NCBI RefSeq assembly: GCF_000265205.3
Contig: NC_018000.1
Coordinates: 186,001-250,000, forward strand
DNA from: Sinorhizobium fredii USDA 257
GTDB taxonomy: Bacteria; Pseudomonadota; Alphaproteobacteria; Rhizobiales; Rhizobiaceae
Direction: 5' to 3'
Length of the DNA stretch: 64,000 bases
Positions 17,201 to 27,200 of this stretch are shown here, one piece after another (position 1 is the first letter of the stretch; each line of letters starts with the position of its first letter). The notes beneath the pieces are model-generated. The model was given only the letters and a program-made list of their open reading frames with translations. It had not been told where the DNA came from and made no database searches. The position numbers and the translations under genes are program-made.

Positions 17201-18796
17201 CTATTGCAGCGCGTCCTTGTGCAGATTGGCGTGCCTGAGCAGCGCACGCAGGAGGTTCCACGGGTCCTCGTCCTGCGGAAGTTTGGGACGGTGATTTGCC
17301 GGGCGGGCCTTGGCCAGCGGGACGATGTAATAATCCGTACGCGGGTCGGGAAAAGGATCGGCAAAGGACTTCAGGAGGGGCGCATGATCGCCGTAGAAGA
17401 CGAGCCATACGGGGCGATCAAGCCTCTCGAGACCGTCGACCAGCTTCTTCAGCGCGGCATCCGATTGCTGAAGGATCGCCAGGTAGATATCGACCGGATT
17501 GGTGAGCGTTCCAACGCGACCGGGCTCCCAAGGGCCATGATTGGCCATCGAGGCGACGAAGAAGAGCCCGCTATCGTCGTCGGGAAGCTTCCGCGTCTCC
17601 TCCAGGACCCTCGCGGTCAGCGCGGCATCGGAAACGTAAAGGCCGTCTTGAGAGGGATCATGGTCGAAGGCATCGAGCATGGTCAGCTTCTCGAACCCCA
17701 ATAGCGGCATCGCCTTGTGGCGCAGGAAGAATGTCCGGTCATAGGGATGAATGAAATGCGTGCGCCAGCCGGCCCGCTTCAACTTCCCCGGCCAGACGGC
17801 ATCGGCATAGTGGGCGGCGCGGAGATAGGGATAGCTCGCATCGACGTGGATATCGTCCGGCACAAGGCCGCTCAACACGGCGAATTCGGTGCGCAGCGTG
17901 TAGCCGCCTTCGAAAACGTTGCTCAGCCGGCCCCACTGCACCGCCTGTTGGCGCAGCCTGTCGATCGCCGGCAGCTTGATCGTGTCCACGCCGAAATGCC
18001 GCATGTCGATGAAGGATTCCGACTGCCAGACGACGATCAGCGGCGCCTCCTCATGGCCGATCAGATCATGGACCGCGGCGCGCAGGCGTACCGAGAGCTC
18101 GGCGACGATCTTCTCGCGCTTGACCCCCAGCCAGACGATGAAGTGGAAGACCACCGAGCCGAAGGTGCCGAAGCGCACCGTGCTCATCTTGAGGTTGACC
18201 TTCTTTCCCACCAGCCGCTGCACGAGTGCCGCCGTCGGGCGGTTGACGGGGCCGTAGAAAAGCAGGAGCCAGGGTCCGGCGGCGATCACGATCATCACCA
18301 GAATCCAGAACAGCTTGTCTCTGGCCGGAAGGGCCGTCGGCTCGAAATACATATAGAGGCCCGAGACGCCGAAGACGTAGAGAAAGGCGACGACCCAGAA
18401 CACGACGTTCAGCGACGTCGCGTAGAAGATTGACTTGTATTTGAACACGTCGGCGACGAGGGCGATGTCCGAGAAGACCAGCGGCTCGCGTATGAACTTG
18501 AATTTTGCACGGGAGATGCCGGTGAAGATGATGAAGAAGCTCATCGTCCCGGCAGCCGCGTAGAGCGGCCGCCAGGAGATCGCGAAGAAGCCGGCAAAAA
18601 CGAGTGCTATAACCGGCAGCCTGGCGAGGACATCGACGATATCCTGGTTGCGGCCATGGGGAGATGCATTCTTTCGCCGCTCGCGCTTCGGCAGCGCAAA
18701 GCGGTCGGTGAAGAAGATCACCCCGCAGGACAGCAGATAGCAGCCGAGCGTCAACGCTGCTGGATAGTCGTGCAATTCAAAGGGCAGTAGCGCCAA
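17201..18796 (-). CDS. rkpI: RkpI: membrane-bound sulfatase/LTA-synthase-like enzyme of the K-antigen locus
   Basis: 531 aa. About five hydrophobic segments occupy residues 10-245. A large alkaline-phosphatase-fold domain follows: APLIVVWQSESFIDMRHFGV (metal-binding Glu), FEGGYTLRTEFAVLSGL with the nucleophile Thr candidate, THFIHPYDRTFF, ASMANHGPWEP and VFYGDHAPLL with the metal Asp-His. This is the layout of LtaS and phosphoethanolamine/phosphoglycerol transferases, which move a headgroup from a phospholipid at the outer face of the inner membrane. The start at 18796 is the first ATG giving a full first helix. Its job in K-antigen production is genetically established in Sinorhizobium, but the reaction is not; headgroup transfer to the capsule or its anchor is inference. 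Confidence 0.85.
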   Translation of the reverse strand: MALLPFELHDYPAALTLGCYLLSCGVIFFTDRFALPKRERRKNASPHGRNQDIVDVLARLPVIALVFAGFFAISWRPLYAAAGTMSFFIIFTGISRAKFKFIREPLVFSDIALVADVFKYKSIFYATSLNVVFWVVAFLYVFGVSGLYMYFEPTALPARDKLFWILVMIVIAAGPWLLLFYGPVNRPTAALVQRLVGKKVNLKMSTVRFGTFGSVVFHFIVWLGVKREKIVAELSVRLRAAVHDLIGHEEAPLIVVWQSESFIDMRHFGVDTIKLPAIDRLRQQAVQWGRLSNVFEGGYTLRTEFAVLSGLVPDDIHVDASYPYLRAAHYADAVWPGKLKRAGWRTHFIHPYDRTFFLRHKAMPLLGFEKLTMLDAFDHDPSQDGLYVSDAALTARVLEETRKLPDDDSGLFFVASMANHGPWEPGRVGTLTNPVDIYLAILQQSDAALKKLVDGLERLDRPVWLVFYGDHAPLLKSFADPFPDPRTDYYIVPLAKARPANHRPKLPQDEDPWNLLRALLRHANLHKDALQ

Positions 18797-18896
18797 TCCG
18801 TTACCTTCGAGCCATTTCCGCGCCGCGCCGGCAGGTCTCCGCCCGACACTTAAATGCTAACGACGGCGGGCACAAGCGCGGCAGGGCGCTCGACAG

Positions 18897-19700
18897 TCAC
18901 CGTCCACGGCTGCGCGCGATCGCCCGGTCGAACCACCAGTCGACGAGCGGCCGAACGGCGGGTCCGAAGCGCCCGAGGAGGAAAAGCGTGAGGCCGAAAT
19001 AGATTTCGAACCGTTTCCCTTCGACGCCTTTGACGATCTTCCGGGCAACGGCTTCGGCGCTCCAGGGACGGACGGCACCCATCACCACGCTTGCTTCGCG
19101 CGGGCGCTCTGCGATTTCCCGCTCGAACTGCGGCGTCTCCGTATCCGGTGGAAAGCTCACCGATACGCCGACGCCATGGCAGCGGGCTTCGCTGCGCAGC
19201 GCCTCGGCAAAGCCGCGCAGGGCGAACTTCGACGCGCAATAGGACGTGTAGCCGTAGATGCCGATCAGTCCGGAACCCGAGGAGATCATCACGATATGCC
19301 CGGTGCGCCGCCGCGCCATGTCCGGGTAGACGGCGCGTACCGCGTGCACGGTGCCGGAAAAATTCGTTTCCATCTGGCGGCGAAAGGCGGCGCTCGACAT
19401 GTCTTCGAAAGGTGCCGGTTCGACAACGCCCGCGGAGGTCACGAGAACATCGCAGGGGCCCAGCGCCTCGACGCAGCGGCCGATCGCCGAGCCGATCGCT
19501 TCCTCCCTCGCGACATCGGCGGTTTCGATATGGATATCCTCGGCCCGGGCACCGTATTTGGCGACGAGCTTCCGTGCCGCCAGTTCCAGAGGATCGCGCG
19601 AGCGCGCAATGAGCGACAGCCGCGCGCCGCGGACCGCATACAGGGATGCGAGTGCCAGGCCGATGCCGCTGGAACCGCCGGTTATGATCACATGGGTCAT
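18897..19700 (-). CDS. rkpH: RkpH: short-chain dehydrogenase/reductase resembling 3-ketosphinganine reductase
   Basis: 267 aa SDR. ITGGSSGIGLALASLYAVRG is the nucleotide-binding TGxxxGxG loop, LVTSAG is the NAG-type motif, and the catalytic set is Ser140-143, Tyr154 and Lys158 (YGYTSYCASKFALRG). The C-terminus carries a hydrophobic stretch (GLTLFLLGRFG to DWWF, residues about 234-260), which is usual for KDSR-like SDRs that attach to a membrane. It lies 107 nt after rkpG, across repeat family A copy 2, and 100 nt before rkpI. With RkpG as an alpha-oxoamine synthase, the natural reading is reduction of a 3-keto-amine to an amino-alcohol; that step is inferred. Confidence 0.87.
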   Translation of the reverse strand: MTHVIITGGSSGIGLALASLYAVRGARLSLIARSRDPLELAARKLVAKYGARAEDIHIETADVAREEAIGSAIGRCVEALGPCDVLVTSAGVVEPAPFEDMSSAAFRRQMETNFSGTVHAVRAVYPDMARRRTGHIVMISSGSGLIGIYGYTSYCASKFALRGFAEALRSEARCHGVGVSVSFPPDTETPQFEREIAERPREASVVMGAVRPWSAEAVARKIVKGVEGKRFEIYFGLTLFLLGRFGPAVRPLVDWWFDRAIARSRGR

Positions 19701-19760
19701 GCAGTTAGCCTGCCTGCCGCCGCGGCTTTGACGCGAGCGGCGATCTATTCTAGGAAGTCG

Positions 19761-19809
19761 GAGCGGGATTTGGGCGGAAAACCGCGCACGCTTTTCCTCA
19801 TCCCGCTCT
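19761..19809. repeat. Palindromic intergenic repeat, family A, copy 2 (overlaps the rkpG stop)
   Basis: Inverted copy of the element at 5171-5219: GAGCGGGATTTGGGCGG at one end and CCTCATCCCGCTCT at the other form the stem. On the minus strand the TAG stop of rkpG (19810-19808) is made partly from the first bases of the repeat, so the element abuts the gene exactly. It separates rkpG from rkpH within the operon. Confidence 0.75.
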
Positions 19810-21223
19810 AGCGCGCCGAGAGCGCCTTCAGCATCTGGTCGATATCGACGCCGCCGAGGCCGAAATTCCGTTCAGTGAGATCCGTCAGGCGCTCGGCGGT
19901 CAGCGTCACGGTGCGGCGGATCTGCTCCTCCGTATGCTCGCTGGTGATGAAATAACGCAGCCGCGCCATGCCTTCCGGGACGGCGGGATGGATGATCGGC
20001 AGCACGTTGATGCCGGCGGCGTGCAGGTCGTTCGAAAGCTGTACCGCCCTGAGGGAATCGCCAACGATCACCGGCACGACCGAGTAACCGCCGCTCAAGC
20101 CGGTGTCGAGACCGGCCTCCCGGGCGAGTTTCAGGAACAGGGCGCCATTGCGCCTCAGCGCTGCGGTGCGCTCCGGCTCCCGTTCGAGAACGTCGAGGCT
20201 CGCAACCGCCGACGCGCCGAGAACGGGCGCGAGGCCGACGCTGTAGACGAAGCCGCCGGCCGACGCCTTGAGCACCGCCGCAAGTGCCTCGCTGCCGGCG
20301 ATGTAGCCGCCGCAGCTCGAAGTGGTTTTCGACAGCGTTCCCATCCAGATGTCGACCTCGTGCGGATCGACGCCGAAATGCTCCGCCAGGCCCTTGCCCC
20401 GTCGGCCCAGGACGCCCAGCGAATGGGCTTCGTCCACCATCAGCCAGAAGCCGAATTCGGCCTTGAGCTTCAGAAGTGCCGGCAAGTTGGCGACGTCGCC
20501 ATCCATCGAATAGATGCCTTCGACGATCACCATGATGTGGCGATAGTCGCCGGAAACGGTGCGCAGCACATGTTCCAGGTCGGCCGTGTCGTTGTGCTTG
20601 AACAGGCGGCGCGCGGCGCCCGAAAGCTTGATGCCGGCAAGGGCGCTGTTGTGGATGAACTCGTCATGGATGACGAGGTCCTTTGGCCCCAACAGGCAGC
20701 CGATGGCGGCCACATTGGTGAGATAGCCGCTGACGAAGCAAACGGCCGCATCGACGCCGTAGAAGCGGGCGATCCGCTCCTCGAGCTCGACATGCACCGG
20801 TCTTTCGCCCGCAACAAGCCTGCTCGCCGAGGCGGAAATCCCGAAGGTTTCGATCGTCTCGCGCGCCCTGTCGAGCACGTGGGCGTGTCTGTTCAGGCCG
20901 AGATAGTCATAGGAAGCGAAGTTGATGAGCTTGCGCCCGTCGATCACCGTCGTCGCGCCCGCCGCCGTCTGATGCGCCCGATAGAACGGATTGGCGATGC
21001 CGAGCTGCTCGCTCGCGAACTTCTGTGTCTGCACTTGCTTATATTCCGGCAGGTCCTCGAAGCGAGCTTGTTGGCGACGCGGGGCAGGCGGCAAGTCCCG
21101 CTCCGAGCGCGCCATCCGGTTGCGCTCGGAGGATTGATGGGTGTTCCTCATCCTGTCCAGCAGGTTCTCCTTCAGACTGCTGTTCATCTTGGAGAAGGTC
21201 TGGCCGTTTCCGTCGTTGCTCAT
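19808..21223 (-). CDS. rkpG: RkpG: alpha-oxoamine synthase family acyltransferase (serine palmitoyltransferase / BioF / KBL-like)
   Basis: 471 aa PLP enzyme of fold type I. After a hydrophilic N-terminus of about 60 residues come NFASYDYLGLNRHAHV, SASRLVAGERPVHVELEERI, FVSGYLTNVAAIG, LMVDEAHSLGVLGRRGKG (Asp264, His267) and WMGTLSKTTSSCGGYIAGS with Lys299 as the Schiff base. These are the hallmarks of enzymes that condense an acyl thioester with an amino acid and lose CO2. The start overlaps the rkpA stop by 4 nt, so synthase and PKS are made together. The expected acyl donor is therefore RkpA-bound acyl-ACP; amino acid partner unknown (serine and glycine are the family norms). Confidence 0.9.
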   Translation of the reverse strand: MSNDGNGQTFSKMNSSLKENLLDRMRNTHQSSERNRMARSERDLPPAPRRQQARFEDLPEYKQVQTQKFASEQLGIANPFYRAHQTAAGATTVIDGRKLINFASYDYLGLNRHAHVLDRARETIETFGISASASRLVAGERPVHVELEERIARFYGVDAAVCFVSGYLTNVAAIGCLLGPKDLVIHDEFIHNSALAGIKLSGAARRLFKHNDTADLEHVLRTVSGDYRHIMVIVEGIYSMDGDVANLPALLKLKAEFGFWLMVDEAHSLGVLGRRGKGLAEHFGVDPHEVDIWMGTLSKTTSSCGGYIAGSEALAAVLKASAGGFVYSVGLAPVLGASAVASLDVLEREPERTAALRRNGALFLKLAREAGLDTGLSGGYSVVPVIVGDSLRAVQLSNDLHAAGINVLPIIHPAVPEGMARLRYFITSEHTEEQIRRTVTLTAERLTDLTERNFGLGGVDIDQMLKALSAR

Positions 21224-24200
21224 TGGCTCAGTGCTTTTTCCTTGGCTGCTCCGATATGGCGTTGCGTCAGTTCGGTGACGAGCTTGTCGTCGGTGGTCTC
21301 GGCCTCGTCGCTCTGATCGCGCTTGCTTACCTTTTCATAGAGCTTGCGCGCAACGTCTCCGACGGTCGTGCTGTCGGCGACACCGCTGAGCGGCATGTCG
21401 AATCCGGTATTCTGTTGGAAGCTGATGCCGAGCTCGACCGCCATCAGGCTGTCGAGGCCGATTTCCTTCAGGATCTTGCCGCGCGTCACCGTATCCTTGG
21501 CCACGCGGAGAATGGCGGCGATCTCGCTCGCGACCAGATCGAACAGGATGTCCTCCGCCTCCTGCGGCGACTTGCCCTCGATCATTGCGACGAGGTCCAG
21601 CTTGGTGCCTTCTGCGCCGGAGGCGTGCTGGTCGGCGCCGCGCAGGATCACCTCGAAGAGGGCGTTGCGGGCCACCGGGAGATTGCGCGCCGCCGCCCAG
21701 TCGATCTCCGAGATCATCACCACCGCGGCATCGACGCTGCCCGGATCGGCAGCGATATGGCTCTCCACCATATCGAGCGCCACCTGGGCCTTGAGCGCCG
21801 TCTTGCCGATGCGCTTGGCGAGAAGGTCGTTCACCTCCGCGTTCTGCGTCAGATAACCCGCATCGGCGATGGCGCCGAAGCCGACTGCCAGCCCCGCCAG
21901 CCCCTCCGAGCGGCGTGCGCGGGCGAGACCCTCGAGATAGCCGTTGGCGGCGACATAGTTGGCCTGGCCCGGATTGCCGACGAGCGTCGTTGCCGAGGAG
22001 AACAGGATAAAGTTGTCGAGCGTGTCCGCGCGCGTCAGCCGGTCGAGGATCGCCGCGCCCTTCGCTTTCACGTCGATGACCGGCCGGTTGCGTCCGCGGG
22101 TGAGGTTGCTGATCAGCGCATCGTCGAGCACCATTGCCGCATGCACGATCGAGCGCAGCGGCGCCTGCGACCGAAGGGTCGCGAGAAGCGTTTCGACGGC
22201 AGCGGCATCGGTGACGTCGCAGGCGTGCAGCGAGGCCGCCACGCCGGCTTTCTTCCAGCGATCGATCATCGCGCTCGTCGCGGCATCCGGTTGGCCACGG
22301 CGCGAGCAGAGCGCGATGTTGCGCGCTCCCTTCTCGACGAGCCAATTGGCCGCCATCAGTCCGAAGCCGCCGATGCCACCGACGACCAGATGCATGCCGT
22401 CCGGATCGACCTTCATGCCCCGGCGCCGCTTCGCGGCGATCTCGTGCTGGCCGGCGACCGGCGGCAGCACGACGATCTTGCCGATATGGCCGGCGTTCTG
22501 CATGAGCCGGAAGGCATTGCCGATTTCGTCGAAATCGAAGGCACGATAGGGAAGCGGCGTCAGCCTGCCCTCATCGAACAGTTCGCCGATCTCCATGAAG
22601 ATGCGCCTGGTCAGCTCCGGCTGGTTGACGAGGAGCTGGTCGGCGTCGATCCCGAAATAGCTGACGTTGCGGCGGAACGGCCGGAGGCCGATCTTGCTGT
22701 CGGCGTAATAGTCGCGCTTGCCGAGTTCCAGGAACCGGCCGAAGGGTTTGACGAGGGCAAGGCTCTGCTCCATCGCCTCGGCGAAGAGCGAGTTGAGGAC
22801 GAGATCCACGCCTTCCCCGCCGGTGACGGCACGAACTTCGTTGACGAAGCCGAGCGACCGGGAATCGAAGACGTGGTCGGCTCCGAGCATTGTCAGGAAA
22901 CGCCGCTTCTCGCGGGTACCGGCCGTCGCGATGACGTTGGCGCCCTTCAGCTTGGCAACCTGGAGTGCGGCGAGGCCGACCCCGCCGGCAGCGCCGTGGA
23001 TGAGGATCGTCTCGCCGGCCCGGATTCGGCCGAGCTCGACCATCGCATAATAGGCAGTGAGGAAGGCGACCGGCAGGGTGGCGGCGGCCACCGGGCTGAT
23101 CGTCTGCGGCAGTTTGGCGACGCCCGCCCGGGAGACGACCGCGTGTGTCGAGAAGGCGGAGGAGGCGATCGCCATGACCGCATCGCCGACCGCGAGATCG
23201 TCAATGCCCTCGCCGACTTCGACCACATGGCCGGAAAGCTCCATGCCGATCGTCGCACCGGCGAAGCCGTCTTCAAGCGCTTCTTCCGGCAACAGGCCCA
23301 TGGCCCACATGACATCGCGGAAGTTGAGCCCCGTGGCGGCAACGGAGACGACGATTTCACCCAGTCCGGCCCGCGGCACGTCGGTTTCTTCCCAGGCGAT
23401 GCTGCTCACCTGGGAACTGACGCGCTGGCGAATGGTCGCGGCCGGGAAAGCGCCGGTCTTTCCTTCGGTCTTGGCGGCGGGGCCGGATACGGCGCGGATC
23501 TCCGAGACCAGGCCCGTCTTCCGATCAAGCAGCCATTCGCGGTTCGAGCCTTCGATCGCGAGCAGCGGCAGCGCCGAGGCAAGCAACTCCACATGATCCG
23601 TTTCCGCGTGGTCGCAGACATCGAGCGCGTGAACGTCGAGGAACTCGTACTCGTTTTGCAACACGCGGACGAATGTCCACAATCCCGAATTCACGCCTGA
23701 GCTTGCCGATTCCGACACCGGAGCGCCGCCCGGTGCGACCAGCACGAGACGGGGACGCTCGGCTCCGGCAGGCTCGCCGTTTCCAACGCGCTGCTTCAGC
23801 GCTTCGGCAAAGGCGCTGAGCGCCAGCACCTGCGTCTGCAGCAAGTCGGAGTCTTCGTCGCCAATCTGGTCTCCTGTCGCAGAGACGAACACCGCGCGGA
23901 CCGGCGTTCCGTCGAGCCTGTCGAGCGCTGCCCCGAGCGCGGCGACATCAGCGGCCATGTCGCCAGAGACGACGACCGGGATGGCCTCGGCTGGGACCGA
24001 ACTGGGCAGGGTGCCCGTTTCGATCAGCAAAAAGGGAACCACGCCAGCCTCGCTGGTCATCGGCCCTGTCGCGATGCTCGTGCCGCGCGCTTCGATCAGA
24101 ATCGTATGGCCATGCGGGCACTCGCAATCGCTGACGTCGACCTCGTTGAGCTCGAGATCGGCCAGACATTTCTGCCAGTGCGACGCAGCGGCGAGCCTGC

Positions 24201-27200
24201 CGATCGGGAACTCCGCCGTCTGACTGCGTTGGAACCAGCCGTCGGAGAGGCCGAAGGCGAAGTCACCGAAGATCGACGGAGCACTGACGGCAGCAACGAG
24301 CGCGCCGCTTTCCCGCAACATCGAACGCAGCGCGGAGCGGACTCCGGCTTCCTCTTCGATCAACGGGTACAGGTTGTCGGAAGCGCTGACGGCGAGATCG
24401 AAGGGCCCGATCGCAGCGAATTCGCTCTTCTTCAGAATGCGCACATGGGCGTCTTCCTCGAAAGCGATCTCGAGATTGCGCTGGGCATTGTCGCGCGGCT
24501 CGACGACCGAAAGGGTCGTTCCATGCCTTGCCGCCAGGTCGGCCAAGCGCCGCGTGAAGCCGGCGGAGACACTGCCCAACTCGACGATGCGCAGGCGCGC
24601 GCCGCCCACCTGTGCGTCCAGGGCCTGTTCGACCATGCCGAGGACCTGATCCATGCGTGAACGACTTGCCACCGAGTGGACGGCCTGGTGATCGAGCGTC
24701 GCCTCGCTGATAAAGCCGGCGTTGAAAGCCGCCGTTTCTCCGTCGGCCGTTCGCGCCAGCAGCATATCGAGACGGCTCAGCGCTTCCGCATAGGCGTTGT
24801 TGATCAGTACCGCTTCCACGGCGCGGTCGGGGCGCTCGCCATAGAGTTCGCCGAGAATCTCCTCGACGGAGGGAAGCGTAAACTCCGGCGCGACTCTCCA
24901 GCTGCCGTTCTGATGTTCGCAGAGCCCCGCGTCCTCGAGAGCGTAGAAGCAGTTCGTTAAGAAGCATTGAAACGCGAAATCGCCGGGCAACCGATTGTCC
25001 GGGATCGTGCTCTTTCCGCGCGCCAGCTTGTGCGCGATCTCATGACAGGCGCGATAGATGGCTGCATTGAAGAGCAGCGTTGCATTGTCCACGCCGCTGT
25101 TGGCGGCGGCCGGTTCCGTCAGCTTCGCGGGGACCGCCCCCGCGCGCTTCGTGCCGGGCAGGATCACGTCGGACAGCACCGCCTCATAATGGAAGGATAG
25201 GCTGTCGAGCGTCTTGTGCTTGCGCAGATAGGTCCGGCGGAAACGACAATCGTCGAAATGCGCAATCGGTTCGCCCGCCGCATCGAAGAAATGGAACCGG
25301 GCCTTGATCGAATTGGCGCTGACGCTGTCGATCTCAACCGTCGCACGCGCAATCGGCCGGCCTGCATTGACGACGCGCACTGAACCGAAGCGGACCGGAA
25401 TATAAGGCGCGCCGCCCTTGTCGCCGGTGAAGCGATCGAAGAGCGCCACCAGCCCGTGGAAGGTCGCGTCGACGGAGATCGGGTGGAGTGCATAGCTGAC
25501 GAGGGGATGCCCCGATCCAGCCGGAGCCTTCAGTTCGACATCGATCAGCCGCTCCCCGTAGGCGACCGCCCGGGTCAGCAATTGGAAATGCGGGCCGTAG
25601 TCGAGCCCGAAATGCTTGGCCGTGTCATAGGCCCTTGCCGGAGTGACGATGCCTGTCTTGGCCAGGCCGGAGATGGGTGGATGCCTTCCGTTCGCACCGG
25701 CTATCGGCTTGCGGCTTCTCGCCACCGCATGCACCGTCCAGTCGTCCTCCGACAGGCGCTCACGCGAACGGATCTCGATGTCGCCCGTCTCCGGCGACAG
25801 GATGGTCGAGAGTTCCACGATCCGGCTGTCGCTGAGTTCGAGCGGCCGCACGATCTCGAGATTGGTGATCTCGACCTCGTCGCTGCCATAATATTGCTGT
25901 GCCGCGGAGACGGCGATCTCGATGAAACCGCTGCCCGGCAGGATCGCCTTGCCGTCGACGACGTGTTCGGCGAGATCCGGGAAAAGATGCGCGTCGACAT
26001 GGTTTTTCCAGCTGCCGCTGTTGGGATCGCCGCGCCAGCCAATAAGGCGGTAGGCCTTGCCGGAGCGGCCGAAGAGGTCGGTCGCATCGGTGGTGGTCTG
26101 CGGGCGCAGCTCGATAGGCTCGAACGGCAGGCTCGGCAGCTCTATGAACGCGTCGCGCTTGCCGTAGACACGCGGCCGGTCGACCGCTGCACCGTGCGCG
26201 ACGGCCCGCGCCATCGATGCGGAGATCGGGTCCTGCCCCCTCTCTCCGTCATCGCGAAGCAGGGTCGGCACCACCGCTGCCGGAACCGCCGCCTGCTTGA
26301 TCGTCTCCTTGACATAGGAGGCGAGGATCGGTCGCGGAGAGATTTCGATGAACAACCGGCAGCCGAGCACGAGCGCGGCATCGGTGGCCGCTTGGAAGCG
26401 CACCGGTTCGCGGACATTCCTCCACCAGTAATCCGGCTCGAGCTCCGTACCGTCGAGAGCACTGCCGGTGACCGTCGAGAGGTAGGTCAGCTCCGTCCGA
26501 CGCGGAGCGATATCGGGAATATCGGCAAGGAATGCCTCTTTCGCCTGATCGATAATCGGATGGTGGAACGGGTAGTTGATGTCGAGGATCTGGACGGGGA
26601 TCTTCGCCTTGCGGGCGGCGTCGCGGAACGCGGTGACCTCGTGTGCCGGGCCGGAAATCGTCACCGAATTATGCGCGTTGACGGCTGCGACGCAGACCTC
26701 GTCGAGGCCCCGCGCCTGCGCGAAGGCGGCGGCCGCCTCCTCGCCGAGCATCACGGCTGCCATCGTGCCCTCGCCCGCAAGCAGGTCCTGGTGCAGCGAG
26801 CGCTTTGCGACGATCGACACGGCATCGACCAGCGACAGGGCGCCTGCCGCATAGGCCGCGGCGATCTCGCCGACCGAATGCCCGAACACGGCGGTCGGCT
26901 TGATGCCCATCGCCACGAGCGAGTCGGAAAGCGCCGCCTGGATCGCGAACAGCAGCGGCTGGGCGACCTTGGTGTCCGCGAGCCTCTTGTCCAGCTCCGG
27001 ATCGGTCAGCAGGTCCTTGAGATCGATATCCGAGTGGAACTTGAAGAGCGCACTGACCGAGGTGAAGGACTGACGGAAGTGCAGGTTCTCGCGGAAAGCC
27101 TCGACGCCCATGCCGGCCCATTGCGAGCCGTTGCCGGAGAAGACGAAGGCGACCTGCGCATTCTTGAGCGGCGCCTCGCCGACTTCCCCGATATCGGAAC

